From: Lachnoclostridium sp. UBA3262 | GTDB taxonomy: Bacteria > Bacillota > Clostridia > Lachnospirales > Lachnospiraceae | Reading direction: 5' to 3' | Length of the DNA stretch: 30,891 nt | Assembly: GCA_002362575.1 (NCBI GenBank) | Contig: DEUM01000052.1 | Coordinates: 1 to 30,891 of the forward strand | Part shown: positions 1-7,833 of the stretch, one piece after another | Layout of the letters: the number at the start of each line of letters is the position of its first letter | Position numbering within the stretch: the stretch's first letter is position 1 | The notes under the pieces: generated by a model | The model's input: the letters and a program-made list of their open reading frames with translations, nothing else | Databases searched by the model: none | What the model was told of the DNA's origin: nothing | Position numbers and translations under genes: made by a program

Positions 1-76
1 TAAGTGTCAAAGACGAGATTATATAATACTCTGCTACCCCCTGCAACTGTAATACACAAATATGCGAAAATGTATA

Positions 77-105
77 TTGCAATACTTTTTTGCGTATGCT
101 ATAAT
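77..105 (+). promoter_or_regulatory. Sigma-A-type promoter, TTGCAA-17-TATAAT
   Basis: The -35 TTGCAA is at 77-82 and the -10 TATAAT at 100-105, with a 17-base spacer. It points into a short stretch that ends in the bidirectional terminator at 151-184, so the expected RNA is only about 75 bases. No convincing ribosome binding site or gene follows. It may be the surviving toxin-side promoter of a degraded type I toxin-antitoxin locus. Confidence 0.5.
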
Positions 106-149
106 GCCAGTAGGCAAAAAGACACGAATAGTCCATGCAGGACGACAAA

Positions 150-236
150 CAGAAAACCCTGAAGATGACGCTTCAGGGTTTTCTATTCCTATTTTTGCAA
201 TGGGAAGGATTAACCCATAGGCTAGTTACCGACTAC
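150..236 (-). ncRNA. Putative small antisense RNA (RatA-like type I antitoxin remnant)
   Basis: The promoter at 243-270 on the minus strand should start a transcript near 236 that ends at the hairpin 184-151, giving roughly 85 bases. It holds no meaningful reading frame. A plus-strand promoter at 77-105 fires towards it and shares the terminator, so the two RNAs would be complementary at their 3' ends. Convergent RNAs sharing a terminator are the layout of Firmicute type I toxin-antitoxin loci such as txpA/ratA and fst. The sequence around 205-250 also recalls the part downstream of holin-like toxin genes, but that is from memory. No toxin gene is visible on the plus strand, so this would be an orphan antitoxin or a different small RNA. 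Confidence 0.35.
151..184. terminator. Bidirectional intrinsic terminator
   Basis: A perfect 14-base inverted repeat (151-164 with 171-184) has a 6-base loop. The stem is A-rich on one arm and T-rich on the other, so it can end transcripts from either side. It is shared by the convergent promoters at 77-105 and 243-270. Confidence 0.8.
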
Positions 237-242
237 TTGTTT

Positions 243-270
243 ATTATATCACATCTTGTTTTAAATACAA
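243..270 (-). promoter_or_regulatory. Extended -10 promoter for the small antisense RNA
   Basis: On the minus strand, TTGTAT (270-265) is followed after 16 bases by TATAAT (248-243). TG sits one base before the -10, giving the extended form TGaTATAAT. The start would be near 236. Confidence 0.5.
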
Positions 271-290
271 CTTTTATTAACTCTCTTACC

Positions 291-327
291 AAAAAACAAG
301 CAGCTCTCTAAAAATAGAAAACTGCTC
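291..327 (-). terminator. Terminator of tRNA-Ser
   Basis: Just downstream of the tRNA on the minus strand, GAGCAG plus TTTTCT (327-316) pairs with AGAGAG plus CTGCTT (309-298) across a 6-base AT loop, using several G-U pairs. A run of six T follows on the minus strand (296-291). Confidence 0.7.
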
Positions 328-341
328 ACCTTTTTTCATAA

Positions 342-429
342 CGGAGAAGGAGGGATTTGAACCCTCGCGCCGCGCGAACGACCTACACCCTTAGCAGGGG
401 CGCCTCTTCAGCCACTTGAGTACTTCTCC
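342..429 (-). tRNA. tRNA-Ser (anticodon GCT)
   Basis: An 88-base serine-type tRNA. The acceptor arms GGAGAAG and CTTCTCC pair fully, with G as discriminator. The anticodon loop CTGCTAA reads AGC and AGT serine codons. The long variable arm typical of tRNA-Ser is present, and the T arm carries GTTCAAATC. The terminal CCA is not encoded and must be added after transcription. It has its own promoter (521-549) and terminator (291-327), so it is an independent unit downstream of the fumarase genes. Confidence 0.96.
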
Positions 430-520
430 AGCTGAATACTTTTACAATATTCGGAATATCTTTATAATATTCTTTTGCCTGCCAATTGTGTACTATTCAC
501 ACAAGTTCAGTGCAAAAAAT

Positions 521-549
521 ATTCTAACAAACAATCGTTTCTTTGTCAA
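521..549 (-). promoter_or_regulatory. tRNA-Ser promoter, TTGACA-17-TAGAAT
   Basis: On the minus strand, a perfect -35 TTGACA (549-544) and a -10 TAGAAT (526-521) are separated by 17 bases. The start would be near 514, about 85 bases before the tRNA, which is a long leader for a tRNA unit. The leader has a small hairpin with arms TTGTGT and ACACAA. Confidence 0.7.
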
Positions 550-591
550 ATACTTTTTCAAAGAGAAAAATTCAAATCCGCATATCGGCTC

Positions 592-1143
592 TCAAATTTC
601 TCTGTACTTCTCTGCCGCTGTCTCATACAAATTTACTCCACAGCAGTCAATCACCGTTATGACAGGTAGTTTTTCTACATACAATTTACGGATTGCCTCC
701 GTTCCCAAATCATCATAGGCGATTACTTCACTTTCTTTAATACACTTGGAAAGCAACGCTCCCGCTCCTCCGACAGCAGCAAAATACACTGCCTTATTTT
801 TTTTCATGGAAGCAACGACCTCACTACTGCGCTTTCCCTTTCCTATCATTCCTGTAATTCCTCTATCCATCAATACAGGAGCATATTTATCCATACGGCT
901 GCTGGTCGTGGGCCCGGCAGAGCCAATGACCTGCCCATCTCTGTTCGGCGTCGGGCCAAGATAATAAACAATCTGATTTTCTGTGTCAAAGGGAAGGCTT
1001 TTTCCCTCTGACAATTCTTCCGTCATTCTTTTATGGGCGGCGTCTCTCGCTGTATAGATTGTTCCGGTTATATAAACATAATCACCGGCATGTAAATCTT
1101 TTACTTTCTCCTTTGTCAATGGTGTCTCTATATATTTATCCAT
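592..1143 (-). CDS. Class I (Fe-S) fumarate hydratase, beta subunit
   Basis: This is the C-terminal part of a two-subunit class I hydro-lyase, which interconverts fumarate and malate using a 4Fe-4S cluster held by the alpha subunit. The 183-residue protein matches the family over its whole length: an early segment with TGTIYTARDAAHKR, then YLGPTP, GPTTSSRMD, the glycine-rich VGGAGALL, and LPVITVID near the end. The start at 1143 is chosen because GGAGGAAAG lies just upstream; a longer frame from 1164 has no such site. It follows the alpha subunit after 80 bases on the same strand, so the two should form one enzyme. L-tartrate dehydratase belongs to the same family and cannot be excluded from sequence alone. 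Confidence 0.93.
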   Translation of the reverse strand: MDKYIETPLTKEKVKDLHAGDYVYITGTIYTARDAAHKRMTEELSEGKSLPFDTENQIVYYLGPTPNRDGQVIGSAGPTTSSRMDKYAPVLMDRGITGMIGKGKRSSEVVASMKKNKAVYFAAVGGAGALLSKCIKESEVIAYDDLGTEAIRKLYVEKLPVITVIDCCGVNLYETAAEKYREI

Positions 1144-1223
1144 TCTTTCCTCCAAATGAATCACTCGAATGTTAATCTGACGGTATCAAGTCGAACCATA
1201 ACTCAATGGCTTGGCAATGCTGC

Positions 1224-2066
1224 TTAGAGCTCCCTGCGGATATGACGGTTTACATGGCAGCATATATTAACGGCAACCGGAAGTCCGGCGATATGTGTCG
1301 GATAGGTTTCTATATTCAGACCAATTGCCGTAATGCGTCCACCCAGTCCACCGGGACCGATGCCAAGCTTATTTACTTTTTCCAGCATTTCTTCCTCAAG
1401 CTCTTTTACATAGGGAATGGGAGAGGATTTATCCGAATCCCTTGTCAGTGCCTTTTTTGCAAGCAATGCACACTTTTCAAATGTGCCGCCGATACCAACG
1501 CCAATCACCATCGGAGGGCAGGCATTTGGCCCGGCGTCCTCTACTGTTTCTAGAATTGCCTTTTTTACACCTTCTATACCATCCGCCGGTTTCAGCATAA
1601 AAACACGGCTCATATTTTCACTTCCAAATCCTTTTGGCGCAACGGTAATTTCCAGTTTATCTCCCGGTATGATTTCATAATGAATCACTCCCGGTGTATT
1701 GTCCTTCGTATTCTCCCGTATCAGCGGATCTCCGACTACAGATTTTCGAAGGTAGCCCTCCTCATAGCCCTGACGGATTCCCTCATTTACGGCGTCCTCG
1801 ACAAATCCGCCCTCTATATGCACATCCTGCCCGATTTTTAAAAATACAACGGTCATACCAGTATCCTGACAGATTGGTATCTGGCTGTCTGCCGCTATCT
1901 GCATATTTTCTTCCAGCTGGCCTAATATCTGTTTGCCAAGAGCCGACTCCTCTCTTTCCTTCCCGGAAAGAAGCGCCTGCTTTACATCCTCTGACAGACA
2001 GATATTTACCTGCATACACATCTCTTTTATATTTTTCGTTATCGTTTCTGTACTAATTGTTCTCAT
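1224..2066 (-). CDS. Class I (Fe-S) fumarate hydratase, alpha subunit
   Basis: This is the catalytic N-terminal part of the split class I fumarase, 280 residues long. Three cysteines in family-typical positions, C66 (PICQDTG), C183 (NACPP) and C199 (FEKCA), are the expected 4Fe-4S ligands; the fourth iron position binds substrate in this family. The GIGG motif lies between the last two cysteines. The ATG at 2066 follows GGAGG, which lies inside the last codons of gyrA, and the two genes overlap by 14 bases. That makes translational coupling to gyrA likely. The role is in the tricarboxylic acid or fumarate branch of a fermentative metabolism; tartrate dehydratase is the main alternative. Confidence 0.94.
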   Translation of the reverse strand: MRTISTETITKNIKEMCMQVNICLSEDVKQALLSGKEREESALGKQILGQLEENMQIAADSQIPICQDTGMTVVFLKIGQDVHIEGGFVEDAVNEGIRQGYEEGYLRKSVVGDPLIRENTKDNTPGVIHYEIIPGDKLEITVAPKGFGSENMSRVFMLKPADGIEGVKKAILETVEDAGPNACPPMVIGVGIGGTFEKCALLAKKALTRDSDKSSPIPYVKELEEEMLEKVNKLGIGPGGLGGRITAIGLNIETYPTHIAGLPVAVNICCHVNRHIRREL

Positions 2067-4572
2067 TGCCTGCCTCCGAAGGAGCGGAAGTCTCCTCTAT
2101 TGTATCGTCTTCACGAACTTTGGCAATGCTTGCCACCTTAATGTCCTTCTCACTGTCAAGATTCATCAGCTTAACACCGGAGGTAACACGTCCAAGCTGG
2201 GAAATATCATCTACGCCGATTCGGATAATGATACCTTCATTCGTAATCAGCATGATTTCTTTTCCGTCCTTTACTGCCTTTGCTCCGACAACGTTTCCGG
2301 TTTTCTCAGTAATCTTATAGCATTTCACGCCCTTACCGCCACGGCGCTGAACGGCGAACTCGTCGATATCTGTTCTCTTACCCATACCAAATTCCGATAC
2401 AAGCAAAAGATTCTGTCCCTGTGTATCCATCTGCATAGCCACCACTTCATCATCATAACCAAGATTCATACCTCTTACTCCGATCGAAGTACGTCCGGTC
2501 GGTCTGACATCCAGCTCATTAAAACGAATACACTGACCATGTTTTGTTACAAGGAAAATATCCTTTTCATTATCCGTTATCTTAACTTCAATCAATTCAT
2601 CCTCCTCACGGAGATTGATAGCCTGAAGTCCGGTCTTTCTTATATTTGCATATTCTGAAATAGAAGTCTTTTTTACAATTCCATTTTTGGTCGCCATAAA
2701 AAGGTATTCCTCATCATGGTATTCCTTCACGGATATAACAGCAGAAATTTTTTCCTCCGGCATTAGCTGAAGAAGATTTACAATCGCCGTTCCGCGTGAC
2801 GTCCTGCTTGCCTCCGGAATCTCATATGCTTTCATCCGGTAAACACGCCCCTTATTCGTAAAGAACATCAGGTAATGATGCGTCGTCGCCATAAAGAGGT
2901 CTTCGATATAATCCTCATCTATCGTCTGCATCCCCTTAATTCCCTTACCACCACGGTGCTGGTTTTTGAAATTATCAATTGTCATTCTCTTGATATATCC
3001 AAGATGAGTCATGGCGATTACGGTATTCTCTACCGGAATCAAATCTTCCATCGAAATATCAAATTCATCAAAGCCAATGCTTGTTCTTCTCTCATCTCCA
3101 TACTTATCGCGGATGACACAGATTTCTTTTCTGATTACACCGAGAAGCAGCTTGCGATCAGCAAGAATTGCCTTGTATTCATCAATTCTTTTCTTCAACT
3201 CAGCAAATTCATTCTCTAATTTTTCCCGCTCCAAACCGGTTAATGCACGCAGACGCATATCAATAATCGCCTGTGCCTGCACATCATCCAGTCCAAATCT
3301 CTCAATCAGCCGTTCCTTTGCCAGTGCCGCACTTTCCGAACCACGAATCACTTTGATTACTTCGTCAATATTATCTAAGGCAATCAATAATCCCTTTAAA
3401 ATATGGGCGCGTTCTTCTGCTTTGTTCAAATCATATTTTGTACGGCGGGTGACGACCTCCTCCTGATGCTTCAAATAATACTGAAGCATTTGCAAAAGAT
3501 TCATAACAACCGGCTCATTATTTACAAGTGCAAGCATATTCACACCAAAGGTATCCTGCATCTGTGTATGTTTATAGAGCTGGTTCAACACTACATTAGC
3601 ATTGACATCCTTGCGGAGTTCAATGCAAACCCTCATTCCTTCACGGCTGGATTCATCGCGAAGCTCGGTAATGCCATCGATTCTTTTATCTTTATGTAAC
3701 TCAGCAATTTTCTCAATCAGCCTCGCCTTATTTACCATATAAGGAAGCTCTGTCACGATAATTCGGTTTTTCCCATTCGCCATCGGCTCGATATCTGTCA
3801 CTGCACGCACCCGAACCTTGCCATGTCCGGTACGATAAGCTTCCTCAATTCCCCGGCGACCAAGAATCGTCGCTCCTGTCGGGAAATCCGGCCCCTTTAT
3901 TATATCCATAATTTCATCCAGAGAGGTTTCTCTGTCTTCATCTACCTGATTGTCAATTATTTTTACGACACCGTTAATAACCTCCGTCAGATTATGAGGA
4001 GGAATATTCGTTGCCATACCTACAGCAATACCGGAAGTTCCGTTTACTAAAAGGTTAGGAAAACGGGAAGGCAGCACAGTAGGCTCTTTCTCTGTCTCAT
4101 CAAAGTTTGGTATAAATTCTACAGTATCCTTATTGATATCCGAAAGCATTTCCATCGAAATTTTACTCAGTCTTGCTTCGGTATAACGCATTGCGGCGGC
4201 TCCGTCCCCATCGACAGAACCAAAGTTACCATGACCGTCTACCAGTGGATAACGGGTAGACCACTCCTGTGCCATATTAACGAGAGCTCCATAAATCGAA
4301 CTGTCTCCGTGAGGGTGATATTTACCCATGGTATCTCCGACGATACGGGCACATTTACGATGTGGCTTGTCCGGACCGTTGTTTAACTCTATCATGGCAT
4401 AAAGAATTCTTCTCTGAACCGGTTTTAATCCGTCCCTGACATCCGGTAGTGCGCGGGATGCAATAACGGACATAGCATATTCGATATAAGATGTCTCCAT
4501 TGTCTTTTTCAGGTCGGCCGGTTTAATCTGGTCAAACCCGGTTTCATCTTTATCAAAGATATTTTCATCCAT
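2053..4572 (-). CDS. gyrA: DNA gyrase subunit A
   Basis: This is the DNA-breakage and rejoining subunit of gyrase, 839 residues. The catalytic tyrosine is Y130 in AAAMRYTE. The quinolone-determining loop is HPHGDSSIYGALV, with serine at residue 91 (E. coli S83) and glycine at residue 95 where E. coli has D87. The C-terminal beta-pinwheel carries a gyrase box QHRGGKG at 538-544, a slight variant of QRRGGKG, and a second QRRGGKG near 750, which supports gyrase rather than topoisomerase IV ParC. GGAGA precedes the start. It follows gyrB by 18 bases and its end overlaps the fumarase alpha gene. Confidence 0.98.
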   Translation of the reverse strand: MDENIFDKDETGFDQIKPADLKKTMETSYIEYAMSVIASRALPDVRDGLKPVQRRILYAMIELNNGPDKPHRKCARIVGDTMGKYHPHGDSSIYGALVNMAQEWSTRYPLVDGHGNFGSVDGDGAAAMRYTEARLSKISMEMLSDINKDTVEFIPNFDETEKEPTVLPSRFPNLLVNGTSGIAVGMATNIPPHNLTEVINGVVKIIDNQVDEDRETSLDEIMDIIKGPDFPTGATILGRRGIEEAYRTGHGKVRVRAVTDIEPMANGKNRIIVTELPYMVNKARLIEKIAELHKDKRIDGITELRDESSREGMRVCIELRKDVNANVVLNQLYKHTQMQDTFGVNMLALVNNEPVVMNLLQMLQYYLKHQEEVVTRRTKYDLNKAEERAHILKGLLIALDNIDEVIKVIRGSESAALAKERLIERFGLDDVQAQAIIDMRLRALTGLEREKLENEFAELKKRIDEYKAILADRKLLLGVIRKEICVIRDKYGDERRTSIGFDEFDISMEDLIPVENTVIAMTHLGYIKRMTIDNFKNQHRGGKGIKGMQTIDEDYIEDLFMATTHHYLMFFTNKGRVYRMKAYEIPEASRTSRGTAIVNLLQLMPEEKISAVISVKEYHDEEYLFMATKNGIVKKTSISEYANIRKTGLQAINLREEDELIEVKITDNEKDIFLVTKHGQCIRFNELDVRPTGRTSIGVRGMNLGYDDEVVAMQMDTQGQNLLLVSEFGMGKRTDIDEFAVQRRGGKGVKCYKITEKTGNVVGAKAVKDGKEIMLITNEGIIIRIGVDDISQLGRVTSGVKLMNLDSEKDIKVASIAKVREDDTIEETSAPSEAGNENN

Positions 4573-4590
4573 TTCTTACATTCTCCTTTC

Positions 4591-6516
4591 CTAGATGTCT
4601 AAATTCCTTACATATCTGGCATTCGCCTCAATAAACTCACGGCGGGGTTCTACCTTATCTCCCATCAGTGTATTAAATGTAATATCTATCTCGGAAGATT
4701 CTTCCTCATCCATCGTTACCTTCAGAAGTATTCTCTTTTCCGGATCCATCGTTGTATCCCAAAGTTGTTCGGCATCCATTTCTCCCAGACCTTTATATCG
4801 CTGGATGCTATTGTTTCCATCACGTCCGATTTCTTCCAGTATTTTATTTAACTCCTCATCACTGTACGCATAATATGTTTTCTTGCTCTTATCTACTTTA
4901 TACAATGGCGGCTGTGCCAGATATACATACCCCTCTTTGATTAACTCCGGCATGAAACGATATAAAAAGGTAAGCAGCAGAGTAGAAATATGTGCACCGT
5001 CTACGTCGGCATCTGTCATAATGATAATTTTGTGATATCTCAGCTTAGAAATATCAAAATCCTCAGAAATGCCTGTTCCAAATGCTGTTATCATCGCTTT
5101 TATTTCATTATTTACTAAAATTTTATCTAACCTTGCTTTTTCTACATTCAATATCTTTCCCCGCAAAGGAAGAATTGCCTGCGTCGCACGGTCACGGGCA
5201 GTTTTCGCGCTGCCGCCGGCGGAATCTCCCTCTACGATATAAATTTCACAATTTTCTGGATTCTTGTCACTGCAGTCAGCAAGCTTTCCCGGAAGACTTG
5301 TGCCATCTAACGCCGTCTTTCTTCTTGTCAAATCCCTTGCTTTTCTAGCTGCATCACGTGCACGCTGCGCAAGCAGCGCTTTCTCACAAATCAGCTTGGC
5401 AATCGTTGGATTCTGCTCAAGATAATAAGTTAATTGCTCGCTTACTACATTATCAACAGCACCTCTTGCTTCTGTATTTCCCAATTTCTGTTTTGTCTGT
5501 CCTTCAAATTGTGGTTCAGGAATCTTTATGCTGATAATCGCTGTCAATCCCTCTCTGATATCTTCACCACTTAAATTGGAATCGTTTTCTTTTAATATTT
5601 TCTGTGTTCTCGCATAATCATTAAACGTTTTCGTCAGCGCATTTTTAAAACCGGCGAGATGAGTACCACCCTCCGGAGTTGTGATATTATTAACAAAACT
5701 ATAACAGCCTTCATTGTACGCTGAATTATGCTGAAAAGCGACTTCTACAAAAACATCACCCTTCTGTCCCTCACAGTAGATGACATCTTCGTATAACGGC
5801 TCTTTATGTTTATTCAGATATTGGACATACTCTTTTATGCCACCTTCATAGTGGAATGTTTCTGTCCTTTCTTTTTCCTCTCTTAAATCTGTTAAAATAA
5901 TTTTGATTCCCTTTGTCAAAAAGGCCATTTCTCTGAGACGCTGTTTTAATATACTAAAATCATATTCTGTTGTCTCCGTGAAAATAGAAGCATCCGGTAA
6001 AAAGCTTATCTTCGAGCCGACCTTATCTGTCGTTCCTACCTCTTTCAGCGGATACATTGTCTTTCCCCGCTCATAACGCTGCTTATATTTTTTTCCGTCT
6101 GTGCAAACTTCTACTTCCAGCCAGTCAGAAAGAGCATTTACTACGGATGCACCTACTCCATGAAGTCCTCCGGATACCTTATATCCGCCGCCGCCAAATT
6201 TTCCTCCTGCGTGTAGAACCGTAAATACAACTTCAACTGCCGGCTTTCCTGCCTTGTGATTGATACCGACCGGAATTCCACGTCCGTTATCTATAACAGT
6301 AATTGAATTATCTTTGTTGATAAAAACCTGAATCTCATCACAGTATCCTGCCAGCGCTTCGTCAATAGCATTATCTACTATCTCGTATACTAAGTGGTGA
6401 AGACCTTTCTCCGATGTACTTCCGATATACATACCCGGTCTTTTCCGGACTGCCTCCAGCCCTTCCAAAATCTGTATCTGGTCTGCATCATACTTTACTT
6501 CTTTTTCCATATCCAT
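4591..6516 (-). CDS. gyrB: DNA gyrase subunit B
   Basis: This is the ATPase subunit of gyrase, which drives negative supercoiling with GyrA. The 641 residues are the usual Firmicute length. The GHKL ATPase domain has E45 and N49 (EIVDNAIDE), DNGRG at 76-80, and the glycine-rich lid with GGLHGVG. The TOPRIM domain shows EGDSAGG and the metal site DADVDGAH; the C terminus ends in the usual short conserved tail. The start at 6516 follows GGAGG by 7 bases. The stop of recF is directly adjacent (TAAATG), so the genes are coupled. Position next to recF and gyrA argues for GyrB over ParE. Confidence 0.98.
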   Translation of the reverse strand: MDMEKEVKYDADQIQILEGLEAVRKRPGMYIGSTSEKGLHHLVYEIVDNAIDEALAGYCDEIQVFINKDNSITVIDNGRGIPVGINHKAGKPAVEVVFTVLHAGGKFGGGGYKVSGGLHGVGASVVNALSDWLEVEVCTDGKKYKQRYERGKTMYPLKEVGTTDKVGSKISFLPDASIFTETTEYDFSILKQRLREMAFLTKGIKIILTDLREEKERTETFHYEGGIKEYVQYLNKHKEPLYEDVIYCEGQKGDVFVEVAFQHNSAYNEGCYSFVNNITTPEGGTHLAGFKNALTKTFNDYARTQKILKENDSNLSGEDIREGLTAIISIKIPEPQFEGQTKQKLGNTEARGAVDNVVSEQLTYYLEQNPTIAKLICEKALLAQRARDAARKARDLTRRKTALDGTSLPGKLADCSDKNPENCEIYIVEGDSAGGSAKTARDRATQAILPLRGKILNVEKARLDKILVNNEIKAMITAFGTGISEDFDISKLRYHKIIIMTDADVDGAHISTLLLTFLYRFMPELIKEGYVYLAQPPLYKVDKSKKTYYAYSDEELNKILEEIGRDGNNSIQRYKGLGEMDAEQLWDTTMDPEKRILLKVTMDEEESSEIDITFNTLMGDKVEPRREFIEANARYVRNLDI

Positions 6517-7605
6517 TTAGTTTCCTCCATTTACTACATTTCCGTTTACAATTTCAAATGTCCGGTCAATGTTGATTTTATTTTGTATAAATTCCTCTAA
6601 ACCGGTACATGTAATGATTGTCTGTATTCCCTTTATATTTTCCAGTAGATAATTCTGCCTGTTTCGATCCAGCTCTGATAATACATCATCTAATAACAAA
6701 ATCGGTTTTTCTCCAATCGCATTTTCCACAATTTCGATTTCTGCCATTTTTAATGAGAGTGCTGCGGTTCTCTTTTGTCCCTGTGAACCATATTTCCGCA
6801 AATCCTTATCTTCTGTAATAAAAATCATGTCATCCCTATGAGGGCCTACCGTAGTTGTTCCCAAAAAAACATCTCTGTCCTCCGACAAAAAAAGCTGGTT
6901 TTCAAAATCGTTCTGACTGCAATTCGGATGATATATCAAATCAATCTGTTCCTTGCCTCCTGTAAGACAGGCGTGCTTTTTTTTCATCATTTCATTTAAT
7001 TTTTCAATAAATTCCTCTCTTATCCCAATAATTTTTTTTCCATGCTCCGTCATCTGGCTATTCCAGATTTCCAGCGTGTTTCTCAAATCTTTATTATCCT
7101 GAATCTGTTTTAATAAAGCATTTCTTTGTTTTAATACCTTTTTATATTGTGTCAGATAAAATAAATAAGCTTTATTGAGCTGGCATAATTCCATATTGAT
7201 AAATCGTCTTCTCTCCTCTGGTCCGTCTTTAATAATACTCAAATCCTCTGGAGAAAAAAATACAATATTGGATAATCCTAACAATTCATTACTGTTCTTT
7301 ATCGGCAGTCCATCTATGGCAATTCCTTTTGAACTGCCTTTTTTCATATGAATTTCTACCTTTAATGTTCGTCCTCTTTTTTCTATAAAATAGCGGATAT
7401 GTGCTTCCTTTTCACCGCTCTTTATCATCTCTGAATCTTTGCTTCCCTTGTGGGATTTTGTCGTACCACCGACAAATATTGCTTCCAGCACATTTGTCTT
7501 TCCCTGGGCGTTATCTCCAAATAGCACATTTGTGCCTTCATGAAATTCAAGCTGCGCTCTCTCATAATTTCGAAAGTTACTCATTTCAATGGATTTAATA
7601 ATCAT
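6517..7605 (-). CDS. recF: DNA replication and repair protein RecF
   Basis: This is an SMC-like ATPase that helps load RecA at single-strand gaps and stalled forks. The protein is 362 residues. Walker A is GDNAQGKTN, starting at residue 30; the ABC-type signature region and Walker B LLLDDVLSELD lie near the C terminus, as in all RecF proteins. Its ATG overlaps the stop of yaaA by 4 bases (ATGA), and its stop abuts the gyrB start. It is therefore embedded in the dnaN-yaaA-recF-gyrB operon. Confidence 0.97.
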   Translation of the reverse strand: MIIKSIEMSNFRNYERAQLEFHEGTNVLFGDNAQGKTNVLEAIFVGGTTKSHKGSKDSEMIKSGEKEAHIRYFIEKRGRTLKVEIHMKKGSSKGIAIDGLPIKNSNELLGLSNIVFFSPEDLSIIKDGPEERRRFINMELCQLNKAYLFYLTQYKKVLKQRNALLKQIQDNKDLRNTLEIWNSQMTEHGKKIIGIREEFIEKLNEMMKKKHACLTGGKEQIDLIYHPNCSQNDFENQLFLSEDRDVFLGTTTVGPHRDDMIFITEDKDLRKYGSQGQKRTAALSLKMAEIEIVENAIGEKPILLLDDVLSELDRNRQNYLLENIKGIQTIITCTGLEEFIQNKINIDRTFEIVNGNVVNGGN

Positions 7606-7814
7606 AAAGCAACAACCTTTACTTCATTTCCTTCCATTTCAAATATATCTCCAGAATGTAATTTTCTTCCCCGGCGTACTTCCTGTTCTCCATTTACCGA
7701 TACAAGCCCATCCTGAATTAAAATCTTTGCTTCCACTCCGGAACCGACCAGTCCGGCAAGCTTTAACGCCTGCCCCAGTTTTATGTATTCATCATTAATC
7801 GTTATTTCCTGCAT
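7602..7814 (-). CDS. yaaA: S4 domain protein YaaA
   Basis: This is a 70-residue protein made almost wholly of one S4 RNA-binding domain (about residues 12-65), with the signature KLGQALKLAG followed by LIQDGLVSVNGE and the basic RRGRKL. Small S4 proteins between dnaN and recF are conserved in Firmicutes and are linked to ribosome assembly; some databases use the name RlbA. It starts 19 bases after dnaN ends and overlaps recF by 4 bases. The substrate RNA cannot be read from the sequence. Confidence 0.93.
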   Translation of the reverse strand: MQEITINDEYIKLGQALKLAGLVGSGVEAKILIQDGLVSVNGEQEVRRGRKLHSGDIFEMEGNEVKVVAL

Positions 7815-7833
7815 ACCCTTTACCTCATTCTTA

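Noticed and set aside
70..162. A 30-codon frame beginning MYIAILF, considered as the missing type I toxin.
   Set aside because: It has no ribosome binding site, only seven or so hydrophobic residues, and the promoter -10 lies inside it, so it could not be translated from that promoter's RNA.
135..311. A 58-codon plus-strand frame from ATG 135, with hydrophobic stretches.
   Set aside because: It has no ribosome binding site and runs straight through the bidirectional terminator and the tRNA-Ser terminator.
1933..2658. A 241-codon plus-strand frame opposite gyrA and the fumarase gene.
   Set aside because: It has no ribosome binding site, and its composition is what the reverse of conserved gyrA codons gives; it is a shadow of two certain genes.
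5082..5348. An 88-codon plus-strand frame opposite gyrB.
   Set aside because: It lies wholly within the conserved TOPRIM part of gyrB, with no start signals.
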